In this document: positions 37,033 through 50,634 of the stretch, in pieces
Numbering within the stretch: position 1 is the first letter of the stretch
Layout: each line of letters opens with the position of its first letter
Assembly (NCBI GenBank): GCA_021464415.1
Contig: CM038465.1
Span: 17,825,839-17,889,838, forward strand
From: Lonicera japonica
Lineage: Eukaryota > Streptophyta > Magnoliopsida > Dipsacales > Caprifoliaceae
Length of the DNA stretch: 64,000 bases
Direction of reading: 5' to 3'
Notes under the pieces: model-generated
Seen by the model: only the letters and a program-made list of their open reading frames with translations
Told to the model about the DNA's origin: nothing
The model's database searches: none
Translations under genes and position numbers: made by a program

Positions 37033-40000
37033 TCTTCAAGATATACATTAGTGCCCTAAATTGTACCAATTTCTTGGCACATCACATGCATAAAATATTT
37101 GGAATGGGTTGAATGTTTTTGATAAAAAAACGGATAGTGTGAAGTGCAAGTTTTCTCTTACTATGTAAGAAGAAACGTTTTGTGAGTTTATTTAAGATTT
37201 TCATGACTTCGTTTTAGCGACAAAGGAAGTTAATGTCTCTATAATGCATTTGGCGAACTCAACCCACCACTAAAGGTGAATTGAAAAGGTTTTTCAAAAC
37301 TGAGGGGGTGAGGAGAAAAGATAATTAATACATTTAACATCCATCTGGCCTTTATTCTCTTCATTTTCATGTCCTTTTATTTTTCCCCAATTATTTTAGT
37401 TTAAAGGCATTCTAGCTCATTTACCTTCTCATGATATTATGGCATTAAATGATCTGTTAACACCACCTTTTGGTGTTCTAATACATTCACATCATAGTTG
37501 ATATTCTATGTATTATTATATATTTTCTTTCATTGCTCCATAAAGCTACTTGAAATCTATGTCTTTGTTTGTCTCTGGCTGCATTTATATTGTAAGATAT
37601 TTGTTGCTATTTTTATTCGATTATATACTTTTGTATGAGATAGATTTAGATATATATATATATATACACATAAGTATTATTTGTAATGTGAGTATGTGTT
37701 TGGTGTTTAAGATGTGCTTAGTAGAATACTCCCAAGAACTTTATTTGATGTCGTGTTTTACCAAAGGTATACGAGTGGTGTTAGGTTTAGTCCTCTTTAC
37801 CCAACTCCTTAATTTATATTGTTTCTGTTATACGAGTCTTTTACTCCCTCTTATAAGTTGTATACAGCATTATACTTAAAATTTTGAAAATATAAATATA
37901 AAATTATAGGAGATATATGTCCTCTTGCATATTTTGTTTCTTCACTATTATCATATTTAATCTTTTTCACCAATTATCATTGATTGAATAATTTATTTAT
38001 ATTTTTTTCTTGATATTTGAGAATTCTCATATATATGTACAATTTGGGATGTTAAAAAAACATTAATTAACAAAAAATATATGATATTAAGATAAATTAT
38101 TCAATTTGTTCTAATCAAAATCTAAAGTTTATATATATAAAATCTACTTCAAGATTTTACAAAATTGAATTCTCATATATAAAATTTGTGATGTAAAACT
38201 AGTAATTCAATTTGTATTAACAAAATTTAAAGTCTATAAATTTAATTTAAAAGCGACACATTGCGGTTCTATTTTGACAGATCCTTGCCTTTCTTCTAGT
38301 CCGTTCACCTTCCTCTTCATTAATTCTTTTTCATTTCTTCACGCTCCCTATAGATAGCATGCTCAAAGTCTTAGGAAATTAAGGCCACTCTTCTTCATCA
38401 GGACGTACTTTAAGTTTTTATTAAATTTGATTATCATTGCTATTATTAAAACAAGTTTCTCCATATATTTTACCAGGAATAAAGGTATTGTTTCCTCTAT
38501 CAAAAGCAATATATTTCCTGTGTGTTTTTACTTTGTTCATTTTGTTATTTCGATTTCATTTACATTCAGTGTTTTGTAGGTTATATGACCTTGTACTATG
38601 CTAGAAAGAAGCGAAATCACTAAAAGGCCTTGCTTTATCACCACCTATTTGATTGAATTCTTACATGGCTATATTGGCATCTTGATCGATTTGATAAATT
38701 ATAATTTCAACTTCCAATGTCGTCTTTCGCGCACAACACAACGCACGTACATAAAAAGTTGCATGAACAAGAATTTTCATTAACTTTGTACATGGCACAA
38801 AACAAATTAAATCAGGCACATCGTCCAAATCCATCAAAGGGGTTTGGGACGAAGGTAGAAAATATACACTACACTTTTGAATCAGAACTAAGAACTCAGC
38901 CTTAACTTTAATGTATGTATACTAATACAATGAAAAAAAAAGTTCCGATTCTTAAAAAGTACAAGTCTTACTTTCTAAAGCTTAACTCCCTTATTTAGGA
39001 AAATCAACGAATAGATAAAAATCAAAGAAATCATGATCCAGTATTCAGTATTGCAATAGGAACGATGATTTTTATAATAAGATCCTCCTCCTATCATTTT
39101 GCTTTTTAATCAAATTAAGCTTCTCTTCACTTAAATTTTTTTCCCTTGCTAATTTGAAAGAATAATAAAAAGATTTATATAGTTTTTTTTCCTTCGTATA
39201 TACTCCTTGTGTTCCAAATTATAAATCTACTATTCTCTTTTGGATGTCTCAAATTAGCAGTTTAATTTTATTTTTTAGACCTGGTCAATGTATGGACCAT
39301 CTCAATACCAAAAAGTTATGTTTTTAGTCATTGAATTGGTTGAAATAGTGTCTACTTAAAAAGCACTAACGTTGAAGTGACTCTTAATTTTGAATGGAGA
39401 GAAGACCATCTACATTATATAAAATTCAATTTTATTATTTTATATACCAGTTAACATATTCTGATTACTTAAAGTTTGTCCAACTATTTTGAAGGTAACA
39501 AAGAAAACCTGTGTTAATTTTCTTTGAAGAAAAAAATAAAGATCCCCACTATTGAGTTTGTTATTACATGGAGCTGTCCCGAAGTTGAAGAACTAATTAG
39601 GCCTCAAAAAATAGGTTATGCATTGTAGTAAATTACCTCAGCAATATAAATAAGAATATTTGTTGTGCGTTCAATCGAGTGCTCAAAATTTGATCTTTAC
39701 TACTATGTAAGCATACATTTTTTTTATCTGGCAATAGAAAATTAATAATAAAAGTTGGCACTCATTTAGTCAATAGTATGTGTCATTATTTTGCGCAAGA
39801 GTTTTAACTATTGCCTACATCAATAATTGTTGTATTTTTTTTAGTCCAATATGAATTTTATTTTTATGGTTTGGTTTGAAACCATTACAAGATAAGTTTT
39901 CAACTGCACCAATAGAAAAACATGTATAATGATTCTACAATTCATTACACATTCCTTTAGGTTGCTATATGAATATATTTTTAATGAATTTGTACCATTT

Positions 40001-41519
40001 GAAGTTTATAGAAATACTATTTAGCAACCCATGCGATACATGGACATATGCATCTTTCAATTAATAAATTTGTAAAGAATTGTCATAAACACAGTTCGAT
40101 ATATACTTTCTATGAAGTGGAATATCATATTCATGTTCTCTCTAATATATTATGGTGTGGAGCTCAGGTGAAAATTGAATACAGTAGAGCCCTCATATAT
40201 AGTTTAGGAAGACTGCTCATATAGCTTTTTATCAAGTAGTTGTATTAGTTGCTCATTTACACGTGCCACATCCACTAACAACATCTTGAACAATAAAAAT
40301 ATTCAAGTACTATTCATGATCCTTGTGATAATTGCAACATAATAAATACAATTAAATTTTTGATTAAACTGTTCAAACAAATACAAAAGGATCAGCAAAT
40401 AAGGGAAATGTTCTTTTGCATTTGGCCTTTGGAAATAATATGGACTACCAAAAAGTTAGCGTGCTTTAATAAAATAATGGTCCAAATTATTTACCATCCT
40501 CCTTGAGATATGAAGTTTATGGAATGAAACTTGGTATGTCATGTAAATTTTATCAAATCTACCCAACAAAACAAATCATAGAAGTGGACTTCAGAAGAAA
40601 AAAAAACCTTCAAACTTATTAATCAGTCTTCTCAACGCGCAATTACTTTCCATTGGACTATCCTAAATCCTAACACTCAATTTACAGATAACAATTCATA
40701 AAGTACAAAATCAAAGATAATTTGAAAATTAAACAAGATTCGGGAATTGAACCTTACAATCTTAACATTAACCACCTCAAAAGTATGGACATGGGTGGCT
40801 GAAATATATTCAATCAAAAAATTCACATAATCAAGAAGATGAAAAGATAATACATTCAAAGATGGAAACCTAGAGAGATATAGAGAGAGAATTGAAGGAC
40901 AGACAAAGAAAGACTTTACTGAAAGAAGTCCTTTTGATCCTGTGACCAAGCGAGCTTGTACTTGTCTTGTACTATCCCCTCCACAAGTCTCTTCTGATTA
41001 ATCTATGACACATTTGTTACTCACTCTCACCAAATAGGGAGCAATTAAAATTTGATACATATCAATGACGATTTGATTAGTGCGTATAACCTACGATGAT
41101 TGAGATTATAAGAGACAAATAAACTGTAATTAAGTATTTCAAGTACCAAATAAAAAAATGTCGGGTTTGAAGAATGCAAGCAAATGCATTTATAGATACA
41201 CGCCGAAAATAAAATTTTAGTCAACAAAGCACGCAATTTAGGAAATGAAGTACTTACTACATCACATGGACTCCTCTGTGTGCCATTTCATCAAATGAGT
41301 AACGTGCACCATAGCAATATGTATAGTGGAAATAATTGATCAATTCATGTATCAAGCAAATACTAAAATTAAAGTTAACATAAAACTTAAGAAGTCCTAT
41401 AAAAAATACAAAGAAGAAAAGAAAAGGATAAGAGATAATTATCCTATGATGAGAAAGATTTATTAGGTTTATTATAGCAGGACCAATGTAGTGCTTTCAA
41501 TAACACATCGAACAAACTA
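37033..41519. other. Unassigned intergenic DNA
   Basis: About 4.5 kb with no recognisable gene. The longest ORF (37550-37879, 109 codons) is hydrophobic and TA-rich with no family features. A diverged tandem duplication sits at 38021-38265. A sequence near 39199 (tactccttgtgttccaaatt) resembles one end of a Stowaway/mariner MITE, but no partner end was found. Host regulatory DNA cannot be excluded. Confidence 0.4.
38021..38265. repeat. Diverged tandem duplication, ~146-bp unit
   Basis: gaattctcatatata starts units at 38021 and 38167. Both continue with aattt-g-gatgt-aaaa and then attcaatttgt-ctaa/attaa-caaaatttaaagt-tata. The second unit is shorter and diverged. Confidence 0.55.
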
Positions 41520-42027
41520 ATTTTTGCATAATACCTATGTAAGTTTTGCGACACGCTTGGGCATAAGCAAGCTGATTGTTAGAAGTTTAAAAATTGGCTT
41601 GAGAAGAAGAAAGCCAAAACCCCTAGCTCTACTGTGTTTTAAATCAAATATTGTTAATGTACCTTCTCATACATGGTGGTTAGATACAGGCGCAATTATT
41701 CATGTTTCGAACTCCTTGCAGGATTTCAGAAGCAGGCGAAGGTCAAGTGAGGGAGAAATGCTGATCACTGTTGGGAATGGAGCTAGTGTGACAGTTGAGT
41801 ATTTAGGAGTTATTTCCTTAAAGTTGTCTACCGGACATGTTTTAACTTTAAAGGATATTATTTATGTTCTTTCTATGAGAAGGAATTTGATTTATGTTTC
41901 CATGTTGGATACTTGTGGGTACTCTTTCCATTTCAGTAATAAATGGGTTTCCTTGTTTTTTGATTCTGAAACTAGTATAAGGGGAATTTTTAAAAGTAAT
42001 TTGTCGTTGCTTTATTCCGAGCTTAGA
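41520..42027 (+). pseudogene. Ty1/copia gag-protease fragment
   Basis: Fragment of a copia polyprotein. A CCHC zinc knuckle is encoded near 41547-41580 (C-D-T-L-G-H-K-Q-A-D-C) in a different frame from the rest, so there is a frameshift just after it, plus a stop directly behind the last Cys. The 182-codon frame at 41524-42072 then carries the aspartic protease start WWLDTGAIIHVSNS near 41671, with the catalytic D-T-G intact, followed by VGNGASVTVEYLG, LKDIIYVLSMRRNLIYVSML and FFDSETSIRGIF near 41788-41993. This is the order of protease and GAG-pre-integrase in Oryco/Ivana-like copia elements. It breaks at 42028 where an Athila-like LTR begins. No integrase or reverse transcriptase follows. 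Confidence 0.8.
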
Positions 42028-43192
42028 TGCAATAAAACCCTACTTTTATGTAAAATAATTAAATTAGTTTAGCGAATAAGTAGGAGTCGATCCAAATCCA
42101 AGTTAATACCTTAAAAGTAGGAAAGTTTATCAAAGTCCAATATTTTAAGAACCTAAATTAAAACCTTTTTAAATTTTGATTCTGAAATTATCTAAATTAA
42201 GAAACTAAATAATTAAACTAAACTAATTAAATAAAAGAAAGAAAATAATCAATAATAAAAAATCCCAAGAAAAAAGAATCCACTACCATGGATATAAATA
42301 AAAAGTATCTAATCATATTCTTAATATTCATCCCTACTATATAAACAAATTCAATTTCACCATCATTCTTTCTTTAAAACTAATGTAAACAGAAATAGGT
42401 ATCGTCTGTATCCATAAATTGGTGATCACAAGAGATCCTTTCTTTATTTTAAAAATAATTAAAGTACTAGAAATAAAACACACATTATAATAATGGTAAT
42501 TTAAAAATCTATTTTAATTAAAGTATTTAGCCAAGTATATTAATTAAATAACACATTAAAATAAAATTAAAGTATTTAAATAACACATTAAAATAACACA
42601 TTAAAATAAAATAATAATTCATCACTAAAATTAAAGTATTTAAATACAAACTATAGAAAATTAGAAAGAAAACTATAAAGCATTCCTGTTTATGATGCTC
42701 GAATTAGTGTGTAACGCGTAGCTTTACACTGTCCACTTCTTCACCTTCAATACTTTGGCCACATGACAATTAGTATATGGAGGATTGTCTCTCTCTAGAA
42801 CTCTCTAATAATATCTATATTCTATATATTTTCTATCCTTTTAGCTCTAGAGAATGGGTCTATATATAGGAATAAGAGATAGAAATTTAAAAGGTTTAGG
42901 AAATTAGAATTATAGAAGAAATAACAAATATGAGTTCAATTAGAATTCTAATTAAGAGAGAGAAAAATGAGTTATACTCGAATTATGAGATAATATAGAA
43001 TTGGAATATTATTTCTTCTTTATCTTTCTGATCTTTAATTGACTTCTTCCACCTTTTTAGGCTTTTTATCACAATTTACTTCTTCCCCATAAAAACACAA
43101 AATAAATATTATCCCTCCATAATTTGAGCATTAATTATATACTAATAAAATATTATTTGCGGGTTTTAAATTACAATTTTAGGCACTTATCA
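42028..43192 (-). mobile_element. 3' LTR of an Athila/Tat-like element
   Basis: On the minus strand the LTR begins TGATAAGTGCCTAAAATTG and ends GGGTTTTATTGCA (plus-strand coordinates 43192 and 42028). Just upstream in sense is gttgaggactagcaaaagc-like sequence and a G-rich tract, the usual end of Athila-type internal regions before a TGATAAGTG LTR. The LTR tail contains gatcgactcctacttattcg, as typical before the primer site. AT-rich tandem repeats of aaagtatttaaataacacat occur near 42520-42650. It interrupts the copia protease fragment. Confidence 0.65.
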
Positions 43193-43195
43193 AAC

Positions 43196-43204
43196 TACCC
43201 CCAA
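43196..43204 (-). other. Polypurine tract of the Athila/Tat-like element
   Basis: tacccccaa on the plus strand reads ttgggggta on the sense strand, directly upstream of the TGATAAGTG LTR start. This is the standard PPT-LTR junction for this lineage. Confidence 0.6.
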
Positions 43205-44130
43205 ACAAGCTTTTGCTAGTCCTCAAGCAAACATAAAATATCAAACATAGATAAGGGACAAAAAAAAAATTATATTATATTCTACTCAGGTGTACCACTT
43301 TAACTGGTTACTCTCGATTGCATTTACTGTATGCAACAAGGCCTTAAACCACTAAGTTACCAAAGTGGACAAGTTATAGCCTCATGAAGGTTTGTAGTAA
43401 AGACGCCCCCAAACTTTATAAAAATAGAAATCAATTTTGATTTTTTCATTATTTTTTTTAAAGAATTCCTTGCCACCTACCTTTACAAAAGGCAAGAATC
43501 GGCAATGTCCAATTCACCATATATAGTGAGCTACTAAAATTATATAAAAATAAACATTACATAACAAGCTCAAAAATGAAGTGTGCGTGTGTGGACAACC
43601 AATCTAATATAACTTTTCATATCCAAGTAAAGGAATTACTACATTGCCTTCGAAAAAGTTGTTTCGACTCCAAATCTCACTAGATATACTCTCTTGAAAA
43701 AAAATCGCACTCTGGAATTTGGATATTAATGTCTCTCTTGTATGTGAGAATGATTTCAAATTCAAATAGCTCACATACTAATTGGAAAAAATGCATATGA
43801 ATGAATATTTAGTCTCATGGAAATAATATTAATTACTTTATTTGAGAATATAATGTCGAGTAACCCGCTATAGCACTCTCTCATCTATTCTTCACATCCT
43901 ACCATACATAACTATAGATCAAATAGGACTTTATAGGGTTAACATGCGGGTTAAATGTGGGTTAAACATAAGGAAAAATTATCTCTAAGAAGGTAGGGTT
44001 TTCAACCTCACTTTAATAAGGAACATGAATGCTTCATTTATACTTTGAATTTTCTTATTCATTTCCAACATTGCAATCATTCTCTTTTTCTTTTCTTTTC
44101 TTTTGTTTTTTTTTTTTGTAACATATTTTT

Positions 44131-47100
44131 TGTGACGCCCCGAATACCGTTTTGAGATTTTCACCTCCAGGACCCGGTTAATCACGATGTCGTACACAAC
44201 GACGGGTGTGAGTAATAAAAGAAAATTTAGTAAAGTCCGTTTAGAAAAATTTCGGCATGAGGAGTTTGTAAAATGCGATAACCGCCCTGTAAGTAAAAAT
44301 AAAAAGAACAACCTCTATTCAATCATTTCACGATCAACCATTAAATAAAAATACTCCTCATCTAATACACTTTATCAAAGTCCATTTAAGTATAAGATTA
44401 TACAATAGTCCCAAATCCTTTTTAAATAAATACAAGTATCTTAAAATGGAATATAAAGGCCTCAATAGCATTGTTCTTAAATTAAGGACTACAAAGTAGT
44501 TCGAGGTCATCAGAGCTTCTATAAACGTAAAGCGCATGCCACCCTCGAGTATGGACCTGCAAAACTGTTGAGAAGGAAGGAATAAGCCAAATTCGGGCTC
44601 AGTGGGAACTATAAGGGTTAATACAGAAAATAAGGTTTCCACATGAAAGAGTAGGTATCTTATATATATAAGGAAAATAGGTAGGTTGCTTAATACAATT
44701 ATATGGAAACCTTACTGCGCAATTTACCCTGTATACATGTGTCAGATCCCACTAACCCTTCTATTATAAATATAGGAAACTATTCTTCTTTACTAATCGT
44801 TTTCGTGTCTAGATCTTATCATATAGCATTCTACATTGCAAGCATTCTAAAGGTTTGCACATTATAAGTATCAATATGTAAAATATAATAGAATACGTAT
44901 ACATACATACATAATCACATAACACTAATATCCAGCCTTAGCTTACCTCCGCGGTATACTAGGCCTAGAACTCTGATTCCTGAAGGCCTCAAAACTCTAA
45001 ATGAATCATGATACCAAGGGTCATCCAAGCGCCACCAGGTCTGCATTTCGTGGCCTTTCACCCACTCGACAGCAGGGCCTCTCATTCGTTTTCGTGCACT
45101 ATTTTGGGTCTTTCACCCAGGGGCACTATGTCCCAACTTAAGGTCTTAATCGTTAGAGACCAACCCGTGACCTCACATGGACTATGGCATCTCATCATTA
45201 CATCACACATATATATATGTAGCAGATCAATACACAATCATCATAGTCATTCATCTCTCACAATGAATGCATATGTATATATATATCAATCCCGTACAGA
45301 TATGTACATATAACAGCACAGTACAAAGGTGTCCATTCACATCAATACCATATATGGAAATAGATATTTAATCATACATTATTCGTATTGTTCCATTAAT
45401 CTCATAGTCAAGTTATAAATGCATTCTACAATCATTTATCGAATTGTATATACGCACAATTCATCCTCCGTCGTCTATATGTTTAATAGATTTATCACTC
45501 TATAATCAATCAGGTGTCACGGCCAACCAGCTTATTATATGCGTCATATCATGCGTTGCCTCTAAAGGCCTGTTGTTACAAGTCTATTCAGGTAGTATGG
45601 CCTACAGACTTACTATTACTAAGATAGACATCGTGGCAAGTTATTTGTGTTATACTATACCCATTAATACCTTATTATAGCCTTCGAGTCCAATAATCTA
45701 GCCAACCATTGGTTATATGGATTATCGCTTAGTTGGTATATCTACAATTCCCCAACCGTAGGTGTACTTGCAACTACGGCAACCCAAGTCCTCTAAGATA
45801 CTTTTTCATGACATTACTAGGGAGTAATGGGACTGCAATATCATCATAGCCAACTACCATGCCCCATACCAGATTCTAAACCCATTTACCATAGTGTACT
45901 GATCCACTCTAAAAGTTCGTAATGTAAGTACGTCACATAAGGCCCTACCAAAGTATCTCATTGTACAAATGTATATATCTAGGTCCTATAACTTATAATT
46001 TACCATCTATTAAACCAAAATCTCCCAAAGCCTCCAATATCCCCAGTTACGTAGTTTATACGCTTCGCCCCCATATGGGTTCGTGGTTCAACACTCATGT
46101 ATAAGGTTCAATACCTTTAACTAATGAAATATATGCGTATATGTATCGTTTACAATCTATAACCGACCATTCTATACACACAAATTCCAAAACCCCAATT
46201 TTCTAGTCCGTACACCTTACTACCAAATCGGTATAGTATGTAGAATCAAGTTCATAGGTCATCGCATGATGAGAGTGAATAATACATGACACATATGCGA
46301 TATTCTACACTTGTGCACTATCAGTTAATCCTAAAACCAACCAAACTCACATGCACATCACAACCTAGGGTTTTTCATCAAAATTCTCATCTATGTATGA
46401 AATTGATATACAACACATGATAGTTTGAAAAGAAACAAGTTTAAGTTCAATATTCCCACCTTATATGAAGAAAATCCACAAGATTGAGATGCTAGGGGAA
46501 GATTTGGTGGCTAGAACTCCAAGCTCCAAGCTCTCCTTAGTGCTCCAATGGTGGAAAATTCATGGAGAAGATGATGAATAGTAAATGAGGTGGGGGTTTG
46601 TAGCTTAGTTCTTGGATGGAGATGAGGATCCACCAAAACCCACAAGAATTTCCTCACTCTATCTCTTTCTAAGAGCTCTCAGATGGTGCAATGAAATGAA
46701 GGAGAAGAACTGAACGTATGTGTATAAATATAACTGCTACTTACGCGGTTACTGTTCACACGCATGGAGTTTGCAGTGCTGAACTTTGAACGGCCATAAC
46801 TTCTCGCTCGGATGTCCGATTGAGGTGATCTTTATGTCCACGAAAAGCTTATTCGAAGCTCTACAAGTTCCTAGAAGGAAGTATCCTAAAATTCTGGACA
46901 GATAATTTCCAAAAATTTGACAAAGTCGGCCAAAACACAAAAGTTATAGATTGCCTAACAACATAAGAGACCACACAAACGAAAACTCAATTTGACGAGG
47001 AACAAAGGAGTTATGCTTCCTCCAAGTTAGCCCAAAATCATGAAGTCAGGTAAATTGAAAACTTGCAATTTACATCCCAATTTTGACTCAAACCACCTGA

Positions 47101-47269
47101 AATGACTTACGGACATTCTAACAAGCTTAAATACACCAACATGACTTATTGGAAGTCTCCGGACCCTGTCGTTCCTTTCAGAACAGTATTTCACTATTCG
47201 GAGCTCGAAATCGCCTTACTCGCGATTTTTTAACGCGCTAAACTTGAGATTTAGGAACGGGGAGTTACA
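44131..47269 (-). mobile_element. Solo LTR B5 (Tekay/Del-like)
   Basis: On the plus strand starts tgtgacgccccgaataccg and ends cggggagttaca; 3,139 bp. Flanks ttttt (44126-44130) and ctttt (47270-47274) match at four of five bases, inside a pyrimidine tract that makes the call weaker than for other copies. B landmarks are all present: ctcagtgggaactataag near 44598, the tctgcatttcgtggcctttc block near 45041 and the conserved block (reverse complement) near 46785-46825. A secondary copy of ttttttttgtaacata lies on both sides of the LTR (about 44112 and 47323), so the target was already duplicated. Confidence 0.8.
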
Positions 47270-48586
47270 CTTTTCTTTTTTCTTTTTCTATTTGTTCATT
47301 TTTTTCTCTTCTTTATTTCTTTTTTTTTGTAACATACTTTTCTTTTTTCGCTTTAGCTTGTGCCTTTCCTTTTCTTCTTTTACAATCTTCCTAACACTTC
47401 TTAGAAATAATTGGGGTTTGGGGAATATGTGTAAACAAAGAAAAGGTTATTTTTTATAGGCTCGAAGGGCTACTAACGATAGATATATAGATATATATAT
47501 ATATGACGGTTGAAGGTTTATTGTGGAAAAGAAAGATGGCCTATTATCCTCTCTTAGATTAGCATGATGATCACGTGTCAAATAAACTACAAGTCCTATA
47601 TTTCTCTTAACTTGAAAGATATTTCATTCTTAGTAATTAATCAAAAAAAAATAAGATTATGCAACGACTTAATACGATATAAAAAATAGTTGAGTCATCT
47701 TGTGACTCCGAGTTATATATATACCTTCTACAAATGATGAATGGCACAGTCTCACAGGGTTATTAAGTCTCCACTGTTATTTCTCTAGCTTCTTAGAAAC
47801 TTGATTACTTTTCAATTTACATTACACTAGACGGCTGTTGTGTAGTAGAAAAATACTTTGAATAAAGCTCATAGTGCAATATCTAGATTTATATATATTC
47901 GAGTAACAAACTAAACTTAGAGTTAGACAATAAAAATAACAATTTTAAGCATTCATAAGGTGGATTATCGATAAATTCATTTATATCATGGATAGGGTAC
48001 TAAACCAAAACGAATCTATTTTTATGTATTTTTTTCAAAAAAATGAATTTCCATTTTTAAAAACTTCTCCACCCCCAAACAAATCGAAACATTGTCTTCA
48101 ATGTTTAAACAAGAACACCCCCAAACAGAAATAAATTATTTTTACCAAAAATTAATAATCGGAATAGTTGGGGATCATCCCAATGAACATGGTTTATAGC
48201 TAATAGAAATAACAAGGGATGTGTGATCCAATTTGTGAATGACTAAAGCGTACACCTGGTAGCAAATCAGTAGGAATAATAATCATAATATCATAGCAAA
48301 GATTAGACATATAAATATAATTTAATGGTGCACAAATATTGAAAATTAATCATGAACAAAAATCTGGAAGTAAGGGTGCATGATTTATGTCAAGCTCTAA
48401 ATCGGATGATATCATAGATAAAAATCAATACCAATAGGAAACAACTGAATACTAGAATAACAATCATTATTGTTTTGATAATATGACACGTGTGCAATTG
48501 ATGGTTGGAGGCCATAGGTCAAATATAAGGCGACTATTAACAAAAGGTATTGTGGAAAGTGAAGCAAATTAGGGTGAATTATCCGT

Positions 48587-48859
48587 TTAAGTGGAATTAG
48601 ACCCAAAATCACGTGTAAGAAACTCAGAATTAGAACTAGTATTAGACATGTGCTTTGGTTCATTTACGATAGTTTGAAGAGACTCGGGCTGAATAGGTTC
48701 AAAACGATTGGCCCAACTATCAATATTCATAAGTGGTGAAGAATCTAACAAATCATTAACCTCATTAATGATACTATCTTCATTGATATCAGATCCAAAA
48801 TGAGCTAAGCATTGGAGGAGTGGATCCTCGGGTTGAATTTTCTTAAACGTTTCAGAAGA
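48587..48859 (-). pseudogene. Athila/Tat-type pol fragment (between protease and RT)
   Basis: An open frame of 91 codons on the minus strand between stops. It reads ...PEDPLLQCLAHFGSDINED, then a stretch with NEVNDLLDSSPLMNIDSWAN, then EPIQPESLQ. This resembles the acidic linker (LEECLAxxxxxxxExIxExxxLLxSxP) that precedes the reverse transcriptase in Athila/Tat-class polyproteins. Neither protease nor reverse transcriptase motifs adjoin it, so it is an isolated island. Recognition rests on general pattern memory, not on a search. Confidence 0.55.
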
Positions 48860-48926
48860 TTATGACTCTATAAAGTAAAGTAAGAATTTCTAAAAGTAAT
48901 ATAAAGAAAACACACGTTATAAAGGG

Positions 48927-48975
48927 AATAAAACCCTACTTTTATGTAAAAGAATTAAATTAGTCTAGCGAATAA
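48927..48975 (-). repeat. Stub of the 5' LTR (49-bp direct repeat of 42031-42079)
   Basis: aataaaaccctacttttatg and the following 29 bases match 42031-42079 at 47 of 49 positions, in the same orientation. It lies at the sense-upstream end of the Athila-like internal region, so I read it as the only surviving piece of the 5' LTR, cut off at 48975. Confidence 0.65.
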
Positions 48976-50624
48976 TGACTTGATCAAACATTAGCATCGT
49001 TTCATATTTTAATATATTTTTTTATATATTAGTTCACAAGTTTTCAAATTAAAAATTGTAATTGAGAAACATACATTTGCTTTAGTCAATAGTAACGCTT
49101 TCAACCTCAAATCGAACAGAGATCAAGAAATGGAAATACAATCAAATTGACAGAGAATAATATTAAATAAATAAACCTTTAAAATGAACGTGAACCTATA
49201 AAAGTAAATCCAATTTAAAACAAAAAAAATGTTAAATTTCATATATTTTTTACAAAGATCAACAATGAGAAATGGCCTACCTATGGTTTGCAATACAAAT
49301 TGAGAATTAGAGGAATTGAGAATTGGAGGATGATAAGAACATAGAACAAATGAGTACTCTAAAAGAAAGGGTTTTACAAAAACATCCGGACTCTTCGTGA
49401 AAAGGTGACGTTAATTGCGTAATTAAGGTGTGCCACGTGGCGAATTGAAGAGAAGGGCACTACTTCTCCCATTATATATATATACTATTAGATATTTCAC
49501 ATATAGCATAACGGTCGTGCATCGCATAAAATGAAAACTAGTTTCCTTAATTTTTGACCTATAAAATGGATCACTAAAAGGTGAATATTATGCTACCTAA
49601 GTTTTTTGCTATATTTAAACTTTGGTACCCCAAGTTTTATCTATATAAATCTTGATACCTATCTTGTTTTTTTCTTGACTTTGGTTCTCATTCTTTACTT
49701 TTTTTTCTTAATTAGTAGTAAAGAACAGTATAAATTGACCAAAATACCCTTCATTATAGTTATGACCTAAATACTTCAAGTTTTGATATTTTAAAATATA
49801 TAACTTTTGTAATAAAGTTAATTTGCATAAAATATAAAAATAAATTATACTTTCTTATTTAAAACAAACTAAACACTAATTTTTTTGTCTACCCAATAAT
49901 ATTCACTGGAAATATAAAATAGTGTAAGAGGAATAAAGCTGGTAGGTCGGTGAATTTATTTTAAATTTCAATAATCATAACAGTTTAAAGGCTTTTCTTA
50001 CATTAACTTCGGTAATGAATTTCTTCCTATTTATGGATTACACATGAAAAGGAAAGGCTGGATTTATTTTATTTTTCTATCATATTTATCGAGTGTAATA
50101 ATAATTTGTGTTATTTAACTTTAATGTAGCATTACCCTGTGTAACGAAGGTGCAACTTCGGCCTAGGATAATTATTTGAGTGAAGATGAAGATGTGATTA
50201 GTCTAAATTAAGCCTAAATTTCTCTCCTAACTCAAACAATGTTTGAATTTTTAGAATACATAATTTATTCTCATAGTATTCTCTTGTTGATAAATTTTTA
50301 CATTGAACCTCATTGTGAAATGATGAACTTTTTGGCTTACTTTTACATAGTGAAGAAATGTTTATTTAAATATTATTGCACAAGTTAGTTTATAATGAAG
50401 ATGGTGTACTTTAATTGCAATACGCGTGTTTTATAACAATATTATACTATGCACTATATGCCCTAATTTGCATTGATGTTCTAATGTGTAGTCATATGCT
50501 GTTATTTTGTATTGTTATGCATGTGTTGTAGTTCTAGTTGTTGTGTGTGTGCTGTTGTTATGTTGCTGTGTTTACTGCAGTGTGTTGTTTTTATGTGATG
50601 TTGTGTAATTTTTTGTGTGTGTTG
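48976..50624. other. Unassigned DNA upstream of LTR F2
   Basis: AT-rich sequence without recognisable coding motifs. Since it ends in a polypurine tract and LTR F2, its right part may be the 3' end of the F element's internal region. GT/TG-rich simple sequence occurs near 50520-50625. Confidence 0.35.
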
Positions 50625-50634
50625 CTAAAGGGGG
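50625..50634 (+). other. Polypurine tract of the F element
   Basis: ctaaaggggg immediately precedes the TGTTAG of LTR F2, the arrangement expected for second-strand priming at a 3' LTR. Confidence 0.6.

Larger units (their letters stand above)
43193..48926 (-). mobile_element. Internal remnant of the Athila/Tat-like element (split by B5)
   Basis: Non-LTR part of the element between the 3' LTR and the stub of the 5' LTR, with B5 inserted. Most is non-coding and pyrimidine-rich on the plus strand (44080-44120, 47271-47350). One coding island survives at 48587-48859. The region from the primer site to that island is missing: only about 70 bp separate the 5' LTR stub from pol-like sequence, so gag has been deleted. 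Confidence 0.55.

Noticed and set aside
37550..37879. 109-codon hydrophobic ORF, possible membrane protein
   Set aside because: TA-rich simple sequence, no start context or splice structure, and no family resemblance.
39195..39265. Stowaway/mariner MITE
   Set aside because: Only one end resembles the consensus (tactccttgtgttccaaatt); no matching inverted end or TA duplication was found.
43985..44311. 108-codon ORF, minus strand
   Set aside because: Crosses the boundary of LTR B5 and owes its middle part to a pyrimidine tract.
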